Source: Klebsiella huaxiensis (GTDB lineage Bacteria; Pseudomonadota; Gammaproteobacteria; Enterobacterales; Enterobacteriaceae). From it: a DNA stretch of 64,000 bases. This document shows, piece after piece, positions 16,052 through 24,903 of the stretch. The stretch lies in the NCBI RefSeq assembly GCF_003261575.2, contig NZ_CP036175.1:1798001-1862000 (forward strand), given 5' to 3'. Numbering within the stretch: position 1 is the first letter of the stretch; each line of letters starts with the position of its first letter. The translations under genes were made by a program, and so were the position numbers. Below the pieces are notes generated by a model. That model saw only the letters and a program-made list of their open reading frames with translations, did not search any database and was not told the origin of the DNA.

Positions 16052-17146
16052 ATGAAAGTTAAAGTACTGTCCCTCCTGGTACCAGCTCTGCTGGTAGCGG
16101 GCGCAGCAAATGCGGCTGAAGTCTATAACAAAGATGGCAACAAATTAGACCTGTACGGTAAAATCGACGGTCTGCACTATTTCTCTGACGACAAAGGTCA
16201 AGATGGCGACCAGACCTACATGCGTCTGGGCATCAAAGGCGAAACTCAGATCAACGACCAGCTGACCGGTTACGGCCAGTGGGAATACAACGTTCAGGCG
16301 AACAACACTGAAAGCTCCAGCGATCAGGCATGGACTCGTCTGGCATTTGCTGGTCTGAAATTCGGCGACGCGGGTTCTTTCGACTACGGTCGTAACTACG
16401 GCGTTGTCTACGACGTGACTTCCTGGACTGACGTTTTGCCGGAATTCGGCGGCGACACCTACGGTTCTGACAACTTCCTGCAGTCTCGTGCTAACGGCGT
16501 TGCAACCTACCGTAACTCTGACTTCTTCGGTCTGGTTGACGGCCTGAACTTTGCTCTGCAGTACCAGGGTAAAAACGGCAGCGTAAGCGGTGAAGGTTCG
16601 ACCAACAACGGTCGTGACTGGAATAAACAGAACGGTGACGGTTACGGCACTGCTGTAACTTATGATATCTGGGAAGGTATCAGTGCTGGTTTCGCATACT
16701 CTCACTCTAAACGTACCAGCCAGCAGAACACTGTTCCTGCTCTGGGCCGCGGCGACAACGCTGAAACCTACACCGGTGGTCTGAAATATGACGCCAACAA
16801 CATCTACCTGGCGACTCAGTACACCCAGACCTACAACGCAACTCGCGCTGGCAACCAGGGCTTTGCTAACAAAGCGCAGAACTTCGAAGTGGTTGCACAG
16901 TACCAGTTCGACTTCGGTCTGCGTCCATCCGTTGCTTACCTGCAGTCCAAAGGTAAGGATCTGGAAGGTTACGGCGACCAGGATCTGCTGAAATATGTTG
17001 ATGTAGGCGCGACCTACTACTTCAACAAAAACATGTCCACCTACGTTGACTACAAAATCAACCTGCTGGACGACAACAGCTTCACTCGTAACGCCGGTGT
17101 TTCTACCGACGACATCGTTGCTCTGGGCCTGGTTTACCAGTTCTAA
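16052..17146 (+). CDS. ompC: Major outer-membrane porin OmpC (OmpK36-like)
   Basis: A trimeric 16-strand beta-barrel porin for small hydrophilic solutes and a main entry route for beta-lactams. The 364-residue precursor has a 21-residue signal peptide ending ANA|AEVYNKDGNK, and ends in the beta-signal VYQF with terminal Phe. The constriction loop L3 reads WTDVLPEFGGDTYGSDNF with no inserted GD/TD dipeptide, so the pore should be of normal width. The sequence is closest to my recollection of Klebsiella OmpK36, differing mainly in surface loops such as the one with DWNKQNG and the one with SQQNTVPALGRGDN. It is regulated by OmpR sites upstream. Confidence 0.97.
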   Translation: MKVKVLSLLVPALLVAGAANAAEVYNKDGNKLDLYGKIDGLHYFSDDKGQDGDQTYMRLGIKGETQINDQLTGYGQWEYNVQANNTESSSDQAWTRLAFAGLKFGDAGSFDYGRNYGVVYDVTSWTDVLPEFGGDTYGSDNFLQSRANGVATYRNSDFFGLVDGLNFALQYQGKNGSVSGEGSTNNGRDWNKQNGDGYGTAVTYDIWEGISAGFAYSHSKRTSQQNTVPALGRGDNAETYTGGLKYDANNIYLATQYTQTYNATRAGNQGFANKAQNFEVVAQYQFDFGLRPSVAYLQSKGKDLEGYGDQDLLKYVDVGATYYFNKNMSTYVDYKINLLDDNSFTRNAGVSTDDIVALGLVYQF

Positions 17147-17162
17147 GCACGCTGAAGTTTCG

Positions 17163-17189
17163 AAAAAGGCGCCGATGGCGCCTTTTTTT
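17163..17189 (+). terminator. Rho-independent terminator of ompC
   Basis: The stem AAAAAGGCGCC / GGCGCCTTTTT with a GAT loop is followed by further T residues, 16 bases past the ompC stop. Confidence 0.92.
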
Positions 17190-17249
17190 ATGCCCGGTTT
17201 AACCTTGCTGGTGTACTCTTTGAATCCCAGTAAGAGGAAGCCAATTTTT

Positions 17250-18302
17250 ATGGATATCACTTTTTTCCGCGCCGCCCTGTTTGGGGTCTGCGTACTACTT
17301 TCAGGCTGTGATTCAGCCACCTCTCCACAGACGCCAAAATCTGCTGCCACCGTGCTGGATGGTAAAACCATGGGCACGTTCTGGCGAGTCAGCGTGATCA
17401 ATGTTGATGAAGCAAAGGCCCAGGAGCTGCGCCAGAAGGTGCAGGCTCAGCTGGATGCCGACGATCGTCTGCTCTCAACATGGAAAAACGATTCGGCGCT
17501 GATGCGTTTCAACCATTCACCGAGCACCACCCCCTGGCCGGTCAGTGAGGCGATGGCGGATATCGTCACCCTATCGCTGAGCATTGGCGCTAAAACCCAT
17601 GGCGCGATGGATATTACCGTCGGGCCATTGGTCAATTTATGGGGTTTTGGCCCGGATAAACAGCCGGTAAAAACGCCGGATGCGCAGCAAATTGCCGCGG
17701 CAAAAGCGCGCAGTGGGTTACAGCATTTGACGGTTATTAACCAGGCTGACAAGCAGTTTTTGCAAAAAGACATTCCGGATCTGTTTGTCGATCTTTCCAC
17801 CGTGGGCGAAGGATACGCTGCCGATCACTTAGCGCGCCTGATGGAACAAGAAGGGATCTCGCGTTACCTGGTTTCCGTAGGTGGCGCGCTGGTGAGTCGC
17901 GGAATGAATGCCGAAGGGCAGCCGTGGCGGGTGGCGATCCAGAAGCCGACCGACCGCGAAAACGCCGTTCAGGCGATCGTTGATATTAACGGCCACGGTA
18001 TCAGCACCTCCGGCAGCTATCGCAACTACTATGAGCTGGACGGTAAGCGCATCTCGCACGTTATCGATCCACAAACCGGGCGACCGATCGATCATAAGCT
18101 GGTTTCGGTGACGGTTATCGCCCCAACGGCGCTGGAAGCCGACGGCTGGGATACCGGACTGATGGTGTTAGGGCCGAAGAGGGCGCAGGACGTAGTGCGT
18201 GAACAGGGACTGGCAGTGTATATGATTATCAAAGAAGGTGAAGGGTTTAAAACCTGGATGTCGCCGCAGTTCCGCGCGTTCCTTGTCGGCGAGAAAAATT
18301 AA
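17250..18302 (+). CDS. apbE: FAD:protein FMN transferase, lipoprotein
   Basis: ApbE attaches FMN covalently to threonine of target proteins such as NqrB/RnfG in the periplasm. The start at 17250, after an AGAGGAAG ribosome-binding site, gives 350 residues with the lipobox LLSG|C (Cys20). A longer upstream frame would run through the ompC terminator and is rejected. Family segments visible are LDGKTMGTFWRVS, GAMDITVGPLVNLWGFGP, DLSTVGEGYAADHLA, GGALVSRG, the STSGSYRNYYE region and SHVIDPQTGRP. It is followed directly by ada, whose control site overlaps its last codons. Confidence 0.95.
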   Translation: MDITFFRAALFGVCVLLSGCDSATSPQTPKSAATVLDGKTMGTFWRVSVINVDEAKAQELRQKVQAQLDADDRLLSTWKNDSALMRFNHSPSTTPWPVSEAMADIVTLSLSIGAKTHGAMDITVGPLVNLWGFGPDKQPVKTPDAQQIAAAKARSGLQHLTVINQADKQFLQKDIPDLFVDLSTVGEGYAADHLARLMEQEGISRYLVSVGGALVSRGMNAEGQPWRVAIQKPTDRENAVQAIVDINGHGISTSGSYRNYYELDGKRISHVIDPQTGRPIDHKLVSVTVIAPTALEADGWDTGLMVLGPKRAQDVVREQGLAVYMIIKEGEGFKTWMSPQFRAFLVGEKN

Positions 18303-18313
18303 ACCGCAAGATT
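18297..18313 (+). promoter_or_regulatory. Ada-box-like site upstream of ada
   Basis: AATTAAACCGCAAGATT aligns with the E. coli ada operator AATTAAAGCGCAAGATT with a single G-to-C change in the central element (AAACCGCAA for AAAGCGCAA). Methylated Ada binds this element to activate ada-alkB. It overlaps the apbE stop codon. Confidence 0.7.
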
Positions 18314-18374
18314 TCGGGTTTTTGCTAACGGACTTCGGCCCAGACTGAAGATACACTTACTGCAGGAGTCCGTT

Positions 18375-19439
18375 ATGAAACCGATGATGATTGATACCGA
18401 TGAGCGTCGCTGGCAGGCTGTATGCGAGCGCGACATTCGTGCCGATGGCCAGTTCGTTTTTGCCGTACTGACCACCGGCATTTGCTGTCGTCCGTCCTGC
18501 CGTTCACGGCGGGCGCTGCGGGAGAATGTGCGTTTTTACCCCAACGTTGAAGCCGCGCTGGCGGCAGGGTTTCGCCCGTGCAAACGCTGCCAGCCGGATA
18601 AAACCGATCCACAGCAGCAGAAAGTGGAAAAAGTGGCCGCGGCCTGTCGTCTGCTAGAGCAAGAAACGCCGATAACTCTCGAAGCGCTGTCCCGTGAGCT
18701 TGCGGTCAGCCCCTTTCATTTTCACCGTCTTTTTAAATCCGTTACCGGAATGACGCCCAAAGCCTGGCAACAGGCCTGGCGCGCGCGCCGTTTACGCGAG
18801 GCGTTGGGTCAGGGGCGGACGGTTACGGACGCTGCTTTGGCCGCCGGTTTTCCGGATACCAGTAGCTACTATCAGCAGGCTGATGCCGCGCTGGGAATGA
18901 CCGCCAGCCAGTTTCGCCGTGGCGGCGATGATACCGATATTACCTGGGTATGTGACGACGGCCCGCTGGGACGCTGCCTGGTGGCTGAAAGTGAACGGGG
19001 CATATGCGCCGTGCTGCCGGGTGATGACGATACGTCGCTACATGAGGAATTAGGCAAAATATTTCCCAATGCACGTCTGCAGCCTGGCGATGACGTTTTT
19101 CATCAGCGAGTCGCTCAGGTATTTGCGCATCTTAACGACCATCGCCAGCTAATCTCTTTGCCGCTGGATCTTCGCGGCACCGCTTTCCAGCTTCAGGTCT
19201 GGCAGGCTCTGCGCCAGATCCCGGCGGGAGAAACGCGTAGCTATCGCCAGGTGGCGCAAAGTATTGACCGTCCCCGCGCGGTCAGGGCGGTGGCAAGCGC
19301 CTGTGCCGCCAACAAGCTAGCAATGGTTATCCCGTGTCATCGGGTGGTTCGCGAGGGCGGGGCTCTGTCCGGCTATCGTTGGGGAATCGCGCGTAAAGCA
19401 TTACTGCTAGCGCGCGAAGCGCAAACTGAGGAGAACTGA
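18375..19439 (+). CDS. ada: Bifunctional methylation regulator / O6-methylguanine-DNA methyltransferase
   Basis: Ada repairs methylphosphotriesters and O6-methylguanine and then activates the adaptive response. The 354 residues match E. coli in length. The N-terminal zinc site uses C38, C42, C69 and C72, with C38 the methylphosphotriester acceptor. The central AraC-type helix-turn-helix spans about 85-180 (SPFHFHRLFKSVTGMTPKAW), and the C-terminal alkyltransferase has acceptor Cys321 in IPCHRVV. The stop overlaps the alkB start (TGATG), so the two are co-translated. The SD is CAGGAG, 8 bases upstream of ATG. Confidence 0.97.
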   Translation: MKPMMIDTDERRWQAVCERDIRADGQFVFAVLTTGICCRPSCRSRRALRENVRFYPNVEAALAAGFRPCKRCQPDKTDPQQQKVEKVAAACRLLEQETPITLEALSRELAVSPFHFHRLFKSVTGMTPKAWQQAWRARRLREALGQGRTVTDAALAAGFPDTSSYYQQADAALGMTASQFRRGGDDTDITWVCDDGPLGRCLVAESERGICAVLPGDDDTSLHEELGKIFPNARLQPGDDVFHQRVAQVFAHLNDHRQLISLPLDLRGTAFQLQVWQALRQIPAGETRSYRQVAQSIDRPRAVRAVASACAANKLAMVIPCHRVVREGGALSGYRWGIARKALLLAREAQTEEN

Positions 19440-20089
19440 TGCTCGATCTTTTTGCCGATACGCCGCCCTGGCAAGAGCCGCTGGCACCGGGGGCGGTAAT
19501 TTTACGCCGCTATGCTCGCGAACGCGCCCCGGCCTTGTTGTTGGCAATTACTGATATTGCCAGCCGTTCGCCTTTTCGTCAGATGGTGACGCCTGGCGGC
19601 TATACGATGTCGGTCGCGATGACTAACTGCGGCGAATTGGGCTGGACTACCAATCAGCACGGCTATCTCTACTCTCCCGAGGATCCGCTGACGGGCAAAC
19701 GCTGGCCGCCGATGCCGCCGCTATTGCGCGAGCTGGCCACAGAGGCTGCTTCTGCGTGCGGTTATGAGAGATTTGCGCCTGATGCTTGTCTTATTAACTG
19801 CTATCAACCGGGGACGAAGCTGTCGCTGCATCAGGATAAAGATGAGCACGATCTGCGCGCGCCTATTGTCTCTGTCTCACTGGGGCTCCCGGCAGTATTT
19901 CAGTTTGGCGGTAAACAGCGTAACGATCCGCTCCGACGGGTGCTGCTGGAGCACGGCGATGTGGTGGTCTGGGGCGGTGAATCACGGCTGTTTTACCACG
20001 GTATTCAGCCGCTGAAAGAGGGTACTCATCCCGACACCGGTAGCTGCCGCTACAATCTCACTTTTCGTCTGGCAGGCAATAAAGAATAA
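19439..20089 (+). CDS. alkB: Alpha-ketoglutarate-dependent DNA dioxygenase
   Basis: AlkB oxidatively demethylates 1-methyladenine and 3-methylcytosine in DNA and RNA using Fe(II) and 2-oxoglutarate. The 216 residues show the iron ligands His131 and Asp133 (LHQDKDEHD) and His187 (FYHGIQPL), with the C-terminal arginine region NLTFR binding 2-oxoglutarate. It overlaps ada by one base and shares the ada promoter. Confidence 0.97.
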   Translation: MLDLFADTPPWQEPLAPGAVILRRYARERAPALLLAITDIASRSPFRQMVTPGGYTMSVAMTNCGELGWTTNQHGYLYSPEDPLTGKRWPPMPPLLRELATEAASACGYERFAPDACLINCYQPGTKLSLHQDKDEHDLRAPIVSVSLGLPAVFQFGGKQRNDPLRRVLLEHGDVVVWGGESRLFYHGIQPLKEGTHPDTGSCRYNLTFRLAGNKE

Positions 20090-20117
20090 AAATAAGAATT
20101 ATTCTTGCTGTCATCGG

Positions 20118-20146
20118 CGAGCAGTTTAAACTGCTGGCTGTTTTTG
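20118..20146 (+). terminator. Probable terminator of ada-alkB
   Basis: The palindrome AGCAGTTTAAACTGCT at 20120-20135 is followed by GGCTGTTTTT. The stem is mostly A/T, so the call is moderate. Confidence 0.55.
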
Positions 20147-20163
20147 CTTGCCCGGGTTGTCTT

Positions 20164-21807
20164 ATGGAACTTCTTCTTCTTGTCTGGCGTCAGTATCGCT
20201 GGCCGTTTATTTCCGTTATTGCTTTAAGTCTGCTCAGCGCGGCGCTCGGGATCGGGCTCATTGCCTTTATAAACCTGCGCCTGATGACCATTGCCGATAC
20301 CTCGCTGACGGTGTTGCCGGAATTTTTGGGCCTACTGTTGCTGCTGATGGCGGTCACGCTTGGCTCACAACTGGCGTTGACCACGCTCGGGCACCACTTC
20401 GTCTATCGTCTTCGCGGCGAATTTATTAAGCGTATTCTTGATACCCAAATCGAAAAGATTGAGAAAATCGGCAGCGCGTCGCTGCTGGCTGGTTTAACCA
20501 GCGACATTCGCAATATCACCATAGCCTTCGTGCGCCTGCCAGAGCTGGTGCAGGGGATTATTCTGACCTTCGGTTCCGCCGCTTACCTGGCCTGGCTGTC
20601 GGGAAAAATGATGCTGATCACTGCGCTATGGATGGCGTTAACCATCTGGGGCGGCTTTATGCTGGTGTCGCGGGTCTATAAACATATGGCCTCTCTGCGC
20701 GAAACCGAAGACAAGCTGTATCACGATTACCAGACGGTTCTCGAGGGGCGTAAAGAGCTGACCCTTAATCGCGAACGCGCTGAATATGTGTTTAACCAGC
20801 TGTATCTTCCTGATGCTCGTGAATATCGCCACCATATTGTTCGCGCTGACACCTTCCACCTGAGCGCGGTGAACTGGTCGAATATTATGATGCTGGGCGC
20901 AATTGGCCTGGTCTTCTGGATGGCTAATAGCCTCGGGTGGGCCGATACCGCCGTGGCGGCAACCTACTCTCTGACGCTGTTATTTCTGCGCACGCCGCTG
21001 CTTTCCGCAGTTGGCGCGCTGCCAACGCTGCTCAGTGCCCAGGTTGCATTCAATAAGCTGCATAAGTTTTCCCTTGCGCCGTATCGCGCTGAATTCCCGC
21101 AGCCCCAGGCACATCCCCACTGGCAGACTCTGGAACTGCGCGATGTCGCGTTTCATTATCCTGATAACAGCTTTGCCGTGGGGCCGATTAATATGACCCT
21201 CAAGCGCGGAGAGCTGGTGTTCCTGATCGGCGGTAACGGTAGCGGCAAATCGACGTTGGCCATGTTGCTGACCGGGTTATATCAACCGGTTTCCGGGCAA
21301 ATTTTGCTCGACGGTCAGCCGATGGCGGCAGATAAACCGGAAGATTATCGTAAGCTGTTTTCGGCGGTATTTACCGATGTTTGGCTGTTCGACAGACTGC
21401 TGGGCCCGGAAGGGAAAACGGCGGATTCAGCGCTGGTAGACAAGTGGCTGGGTTATCTGAAAATGGGTCATAAGCTTGAGCTGGATAACGGTAAAATTCT
21501 CGACCTGAAGCTGTCGAAGGGACAGAAAAAGCGCGTAGCGCTGCTGCTGGCGCTGGCGGAAGAGCGAGATATTATCATGCTGGATGAGTGGGCGGCGGAT
21601 CAGGACCCGCATTTCCGCCGGGAATTCTACCAGGTGCTGTTGCCGCTGATGCAGCAAATGGGTAAAACCATTTTTGCTATCAGCCATGATGACCACTACT
21701 TTCAGCATGCCGACAGGCTGCTGGAAATGCGCGGTGGCCAACTTTCTGAGCTAACCGGAAAAGAGCGTGAACTGGCGACTCGCGATGCTGTTGCCCGTAC
21801 TGCCTGA
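20164..21807 (+). CDS. yojI: ABC transporter YojI (multidrug / microcin J25 exporter type)
   Basis: The 547-residue half-transporter has a six-helix permease domain at about 1-310 and an ATPase domain. The ATPase has Walker A GGNGSGKST, signature LSKGQKKR and Walker B IIMLDEW. In E. coli YojI expels microcin J25 and possibly L-cysteine. Length and sequence are close to the K-12 protein. It has no visible strong SD and stands as a single gene between two hairpins. The substrate in this organism is not known from sequence. Confidence 0.95.
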   Translation: MELLLLVWRQYRWPFISVIALSLLSAALGIGLIAFINLRLMTIADTSLTVLPEFLGLLLLLMAVTLGSQLALTTLGHHFVYRLRGEFIKRILDTQIEKIEKIGSASLLAGLTSDIRNITIAFVRLPELVQGIILTFGSAAYLAWLSGKMMLITALWMALTIWGGFMLVSRVYKHMASLRETEDKLYHDYQTVLEGRKELTLNRERAEYVFNQLYLPDAREYRHHIVRADTFHLSAVNWSNIMMLGAIGLVFWMANSLGWADTAVAATYSLTLLFLRTPLLSAVGALPTLLSAQVAFNKLHKFSLAPYRAEFPQPQAHPHWQTLELRDVAFHYPDNSFAVGPINMTLKRGELVFLIGGNGSGKSTLAMLLTGLYQPVSGQILLDGQPMAADKPEDYRKLFSAVFTDVWLFDRLLGPEGKTADSALVDKWLGYLKMGHKLELDNGKILDLKLSKGQKKRVALLLALAEERDIIMLDEWAADQDPHFRREFYQVLLPLMQQMGKTIFAISHDDHYFQHADRLLEMRGGQLSELTGKERELATRDAVARTA

Positions 21808-21819
21808 TAACTTTGCTAC

Positions 21820-21870
21820 ATCCCGGAGGCGTTAGCCGTCCTCCGGGATTTCCTCTGGCTGCTTTTTTTT
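21820..21870 (+). terminator. Terminator downstream of yojI
   Basis: The 10-bp stem ATCCCGGAGG / CCTCCGGGAT (21820-21849) has a 10-base loop. A run of eight T lies 13 bases further on. Confidence 0.7.
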
Positions 21871-21975
21871 CCATCGACTAAATTCATAACGGTTATTATT
21901 TCCGCCTCCTCGCGCTATGCTTAAGGCTTCCGGCCTGCTGGTCTGACAGATATTTTTACAAGGATTGCCTGACCG

Positions 21976-23412
21976 ATGTCCGTTTTGCATAAAAAAAGCG
22001 CCAGATTGCGCGACGAAGAGCGCGCCCGTCTCATTTGGTTGCTGAGCACCGATAAAGCCGTCACTTCCTCATTGCTGGGTAAATTAACCCTGGCTGAACG
22101 CTACGATGAAGGTACGTTGGCCGACGATCTGGCCGAAGTGGAAGTGCTGGTTTCTCACCTGCCGCCTCCGGATCTTGCCGATGCGCTCGAAGCGTTGCCT
22201 TACGACGCACGTAACGCGCTCTGGCGACTGGTGGCGGATGATAAACGCGGTGAGGTGCTGCTCGAGGCATCGGAAAGCGTCTGGGGCGATCTCATCGAAG
22301 AGATGAGCGATCATGACCTGCTGTTTGCGCTGCAAAATCTCGATATTGATGAACAGGTCTACCTGCTGCAACACTTACCGCGTGATCTGACCGGACGCCT
22401 GCTGGCGACGCTGCCTGCGGATAAGCGTGCACGTATTCGCCAGATGATGCGCTACGCCGATAATACCGTCGGCGCGATCATGGAATTCGAGGTCATCACC
22501 GTTCGCCCGGAAGCGACGCTTGCGGCGGTACAGCGCTACCTGCGGCGGCTAGGCAAAATGCCGGAAAACACCGATAAGCTGTTTGTGACCACCCGCAACA
22601 AGCTGCTGCTGGGCGAACTGGAACTACAAACCATCCTGCTTAACAATGCGCAGAAGCGGGTAGGGGAAGTGATGGAAGGCGATCCGGTTACCTTCCAGCC
22701 GCATGAAGATGCAGAAAAGGTGGCGCGAACGTTTGAACGTGACGACTTACTTAGCGCCGCCGTTATTGATGCTGACGGCAAGTTAATGGGGCGTTTGACC
22801 ATCGATGAGATCGTCGATGTGGTCTACGAAGAGACCGACAACGATTTACGCCGAATGGGTGGTTTGAGTAATGATGATGACGTGTTTGCCCCGGTGAGCA
22901 AAGCGGTGAAAACCCGCTGGGCCTGGCTGGCGGTGAATTTGTGCACCGCGTTTATCGCCTCCCGCGTTATTGACGGTTTTGAACATACTATTTCACAATT
23001 GGTCGCACTGGCCTCGCTGATGCCGATTGTCGCGGGGATCGGCGGCAACACCGGTAATCAGACGATTACCATGATCGTCCGTGCAATGGCGTTGCAGCAT
23101 ATTCAGCCGGGAAGTTTCACCTTTCTGATTTTACGCGAAATGGGCGTTGCGCTGATCAACGGGATCGTCTGGGGCGGGATCATGGGCGCTATAACCTGGT
23201 GGCTGTACGACGATCCGCAGCTCGGTGGCGTGATGACGCTGGCAATGATGCTGAACCTGCTGATGGCGGCGATGATGGGCGTTATTATCCCGATGGTGAT
23301 GGTCAAGCTGGGGCGCGATCCCGCAGTCGGCTCCAGCGTCATGATTACCGCTATCACCGACACCGGTGGGTTCTTTATTTTTCTTGGGCTGGCGACGATT
23401 TTTCTGATGTAG
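21976..23412 (+). CDS. mgtE: MgtE-family magnesium transporter
   Basis: MgtE is a Mg2+-gated channel of the inner membrane. The 478 residues show the family layout: a helical N domain (about 20-140, repeated LxxLPPxDLADALEAL-type helices), two CBS domains (about 150-275), then five C-terminal transmembrane helices. The transmembrane part includes MPIVAGIGGNTGNQT and the GSSVMITAITDTGGFFIFLG pore-region motif. K-12 lacks this gene at the yojI-mqo junction. No Mg-responsive leader is evident in the 100 bases upstream. Its last 38 bases overlap the 3' end of the convergent SulP gene. Confidence 0.93.
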   Translation: MSVLHKKSARLRDEERARLIWLLSTDKAVTSSLLGKLTLAERYDEGTLADDLAEVEVLVSHLPPPDLADALEALPYDARNALWRLVADDKRGEVLLEASESVWGDLIEEMSDHDLLFALQNLDIDEQVYLLQHLPRDLTGRLLATLPADKRARIRQMMRYADNTVGAIMEFEVITVRPEATLAAVQRYLRRLGKMPENTDKLFVTTRNKLLLGELELQTILLNNAQKRVGEVMEGDPVTFQPHEDAEKVARTFERDDLLSAAVIDADGKLMGRLTIDEIVDVVYEETDNDLRRMGGLSNDDDVFAPVSKAVKTRWAWLAVNLCTAFIASRVIDGFEHTISQLVALASLMPIVAGIGGNTGNQTITMIVRAMALQHIQPGSFTFLILREMGVALINGIVWGGIMGAITWWLYDDPQLGGVMTLAMMLNLLMAAMMGVIIPMVMVKLGRDPAVGSSVMITAITDTGGFFIFLGLATIFLM

Positions 23413-24622
23413 CCTGCGGTTTATTGCGCAGGCGGCGGGGAATCAAGGCCATTGAGACCAGACCCGCCAGGACGCCAATCGCCAGATTGCTGGTACCGAC
23501 GGTTGCGCCGACGGTCACCAGCATCACCAGCGTTTCCGGCCACGGATTATGCGCCAGCTCCGTCGGACGAATACTGTGCCAGCTAAAGGTTTTCACCGCC
23601 ACAATGACCATCACCCCGGCGAGAACGGCCATCGGAATTTTTGCCATCACTTCGCTTAATGCGGTCACTAACAGCAATAGCACCAGGGCAGCGGCAATCG
23701 TGGAGATGCGGCTGCGGGCTTTGCCCATTTCGACGTTAACAATGGTCTGGCCGATCATCGCGCATCCGGCAATGCCGCCATAAAACCCGGCAAGAATATT
23801 GGCAATCCCCAGACCAGCGCTCTCACGCGATTTACTGGAAGGGGTATGGGTCAGGTCATCGACTAATTTAGCCGTCAGCAGCGACTCCATCAGGCCGACA
23901 AAGGCGATACTGAGCGCGCAGGGCCAGATAATTTGCAGCGTTGTTAAGTCCAGCTGCACTATCAGGCTGGTCAATCCAGGTAATCCGCCGCCCATCGGGC
24001 CCTCATCGCCAACGGTAGGCAGCAGTTGGCCGCTAAAAACGGTAAACAGGGTCAACAGAACGATAGCAATCAGCGGTGAGGGGATGGCCTTGATGTAGCG
24101 CGGTGCCCACAGCACAATCAACAGCGTTAAAACAAACAAGCCGATAATCAGCGGCTGCTTGCTCCAGAAATGCGGTACCTGGGCGAAAAAAATGAGGATC
24201 CCTAGCGCATTGACGAAACCGGTCATCACCGCCTGCGGAATAAAGCGCATCAGGCGCGCCATACCGCATACACCAAACAAAATTTGAATCATCCCCGCAA
24301 GAATTACCGCAGGCAGAATATAGCCAACGCCATGTTGGTGCACCATTGGCCCGATGACCAGCGCGACTGAACCGGCAGCGGCAGTGACCATGGCCGGTCT
24401 ACCGCCCAGTACCGACATCGCCAGACACAGCACCACAGAAGCGACCAGGCTAACCTTTGGGTCAACGCCAGCAATAACGGAAAAGGAGATAACCTCGGGG
24501 ATCAGGGCTAGTGCGGTCAGCACGCCTGCCAGGGTTTCGCGCGTCAGTAGCGCGGGCGAACGCAGTATCTGGCTTAATGTGCCAGCGTTGCCGATGGTAG
24601 CGGAATCAGAAACAGGGGGCAT
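23375..24622 (-). CDS. SulP-family anion transporter lacking a STAS domain
   Basis: The 415 residues are a SulP (SLC26-type) permease: an N-terminal LAGVLTALALIPEVISFSVIAGVDP signature, then GGRPAMVTAAAGSVALVIGP and about a dozen hydrophobic helices. The sequence ends after the membrane part with a short charged tail (QATSEKSSPAQEK), so the regulatory STAS domain found in many SulP proteins is absent. The carried anion (sulfate, bicarbonate or dicarboxylate) cannot be told from sequence. The gene is convergent with mgtE and overlaps its 3' end by 38 bases. Confidence 0.88.
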   Translation of the reverse strand: MPPVSDSATIGNAGTLSQILRSPALLTRETLAGVLTALALIPEVISFSVIAGVDPKVSLVASVVLCLAMSVLGGRPAMVTAAAGSVALVIGPMVHQHGVGYILPAVILAGMIQILFGVCGMARLMRFIPQAVMTGFVNALGILIFFAQVPHFWSKQPLIIGLFVLTLLIVLWAPRYIKAIPSPLIAIVLLTLFTVFSGQLLPTVGDEGPMGGGLPGLTSLIVQLDLTTLQIIWPCALSIAFVGLMESLLTAKLVDDLTHTPSSKSRESAGLGIANILAGFYGGIAGCAMIGQTIVNVEMGKARSRISTIAAALVLLLLVTALSEVMAKIPMAVLAGVMVIVAVKTFSWHSIRPTELAHNPWPETLVMLVTVGATVGTSNLAIGVLAGLVSMALIPRRLRNKPQATSEKSSPAQEK

Positions 24623-24733
24623 AAAAAAAGTTCGCAGATTATAAAAAAACGGATGTGGTATCAGCCGATGCTTTCGTGCAGTCCGTCACAAAACCGGGGA
24701 TGATAGCGCGGAAACAGACTTCACACCAGTACA

Positions 24734-24757
24734 AAATGTGATTTGCAATACACATTT
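24734..24757. promoter_or_regulatory. Inverted repeat upstream of mqo
   Basis: AAATGTG (24734-24740) and CACATTT (24751-24757) form a perfect 7-bp inverted repeat with a 10-base spacer. It resembles a CRP site but the spacer is two bases too long for the standard CRP palindrome. It lies about 150 bases upstream of mqo, in an AT-rich 281-base gap between the divergent SulP and mqo genes. Confidence 0.35.
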
Positions 24758-24903
24758 ATTAAACATTTTTATAACAGATCTCAAAACTAAACTTAAAATT
24801 TAAACAATATTTAAATTTTTTTTCTTCAGTGTTACCTTTGAAGCCGAGAATCGTTTCACCTGCGCTATATAACAAAAGCGAGTAAAAGTAAGGCTCAAAT
24901 TCG

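Noticed and set aside
16145..17401. 418-codon open frame on the strand opposite ompC
   Set aside because: It mirrors the strongly codon-biased ompC gene, has no ribosome-binding site or family features, and runs through the ompC terminator.
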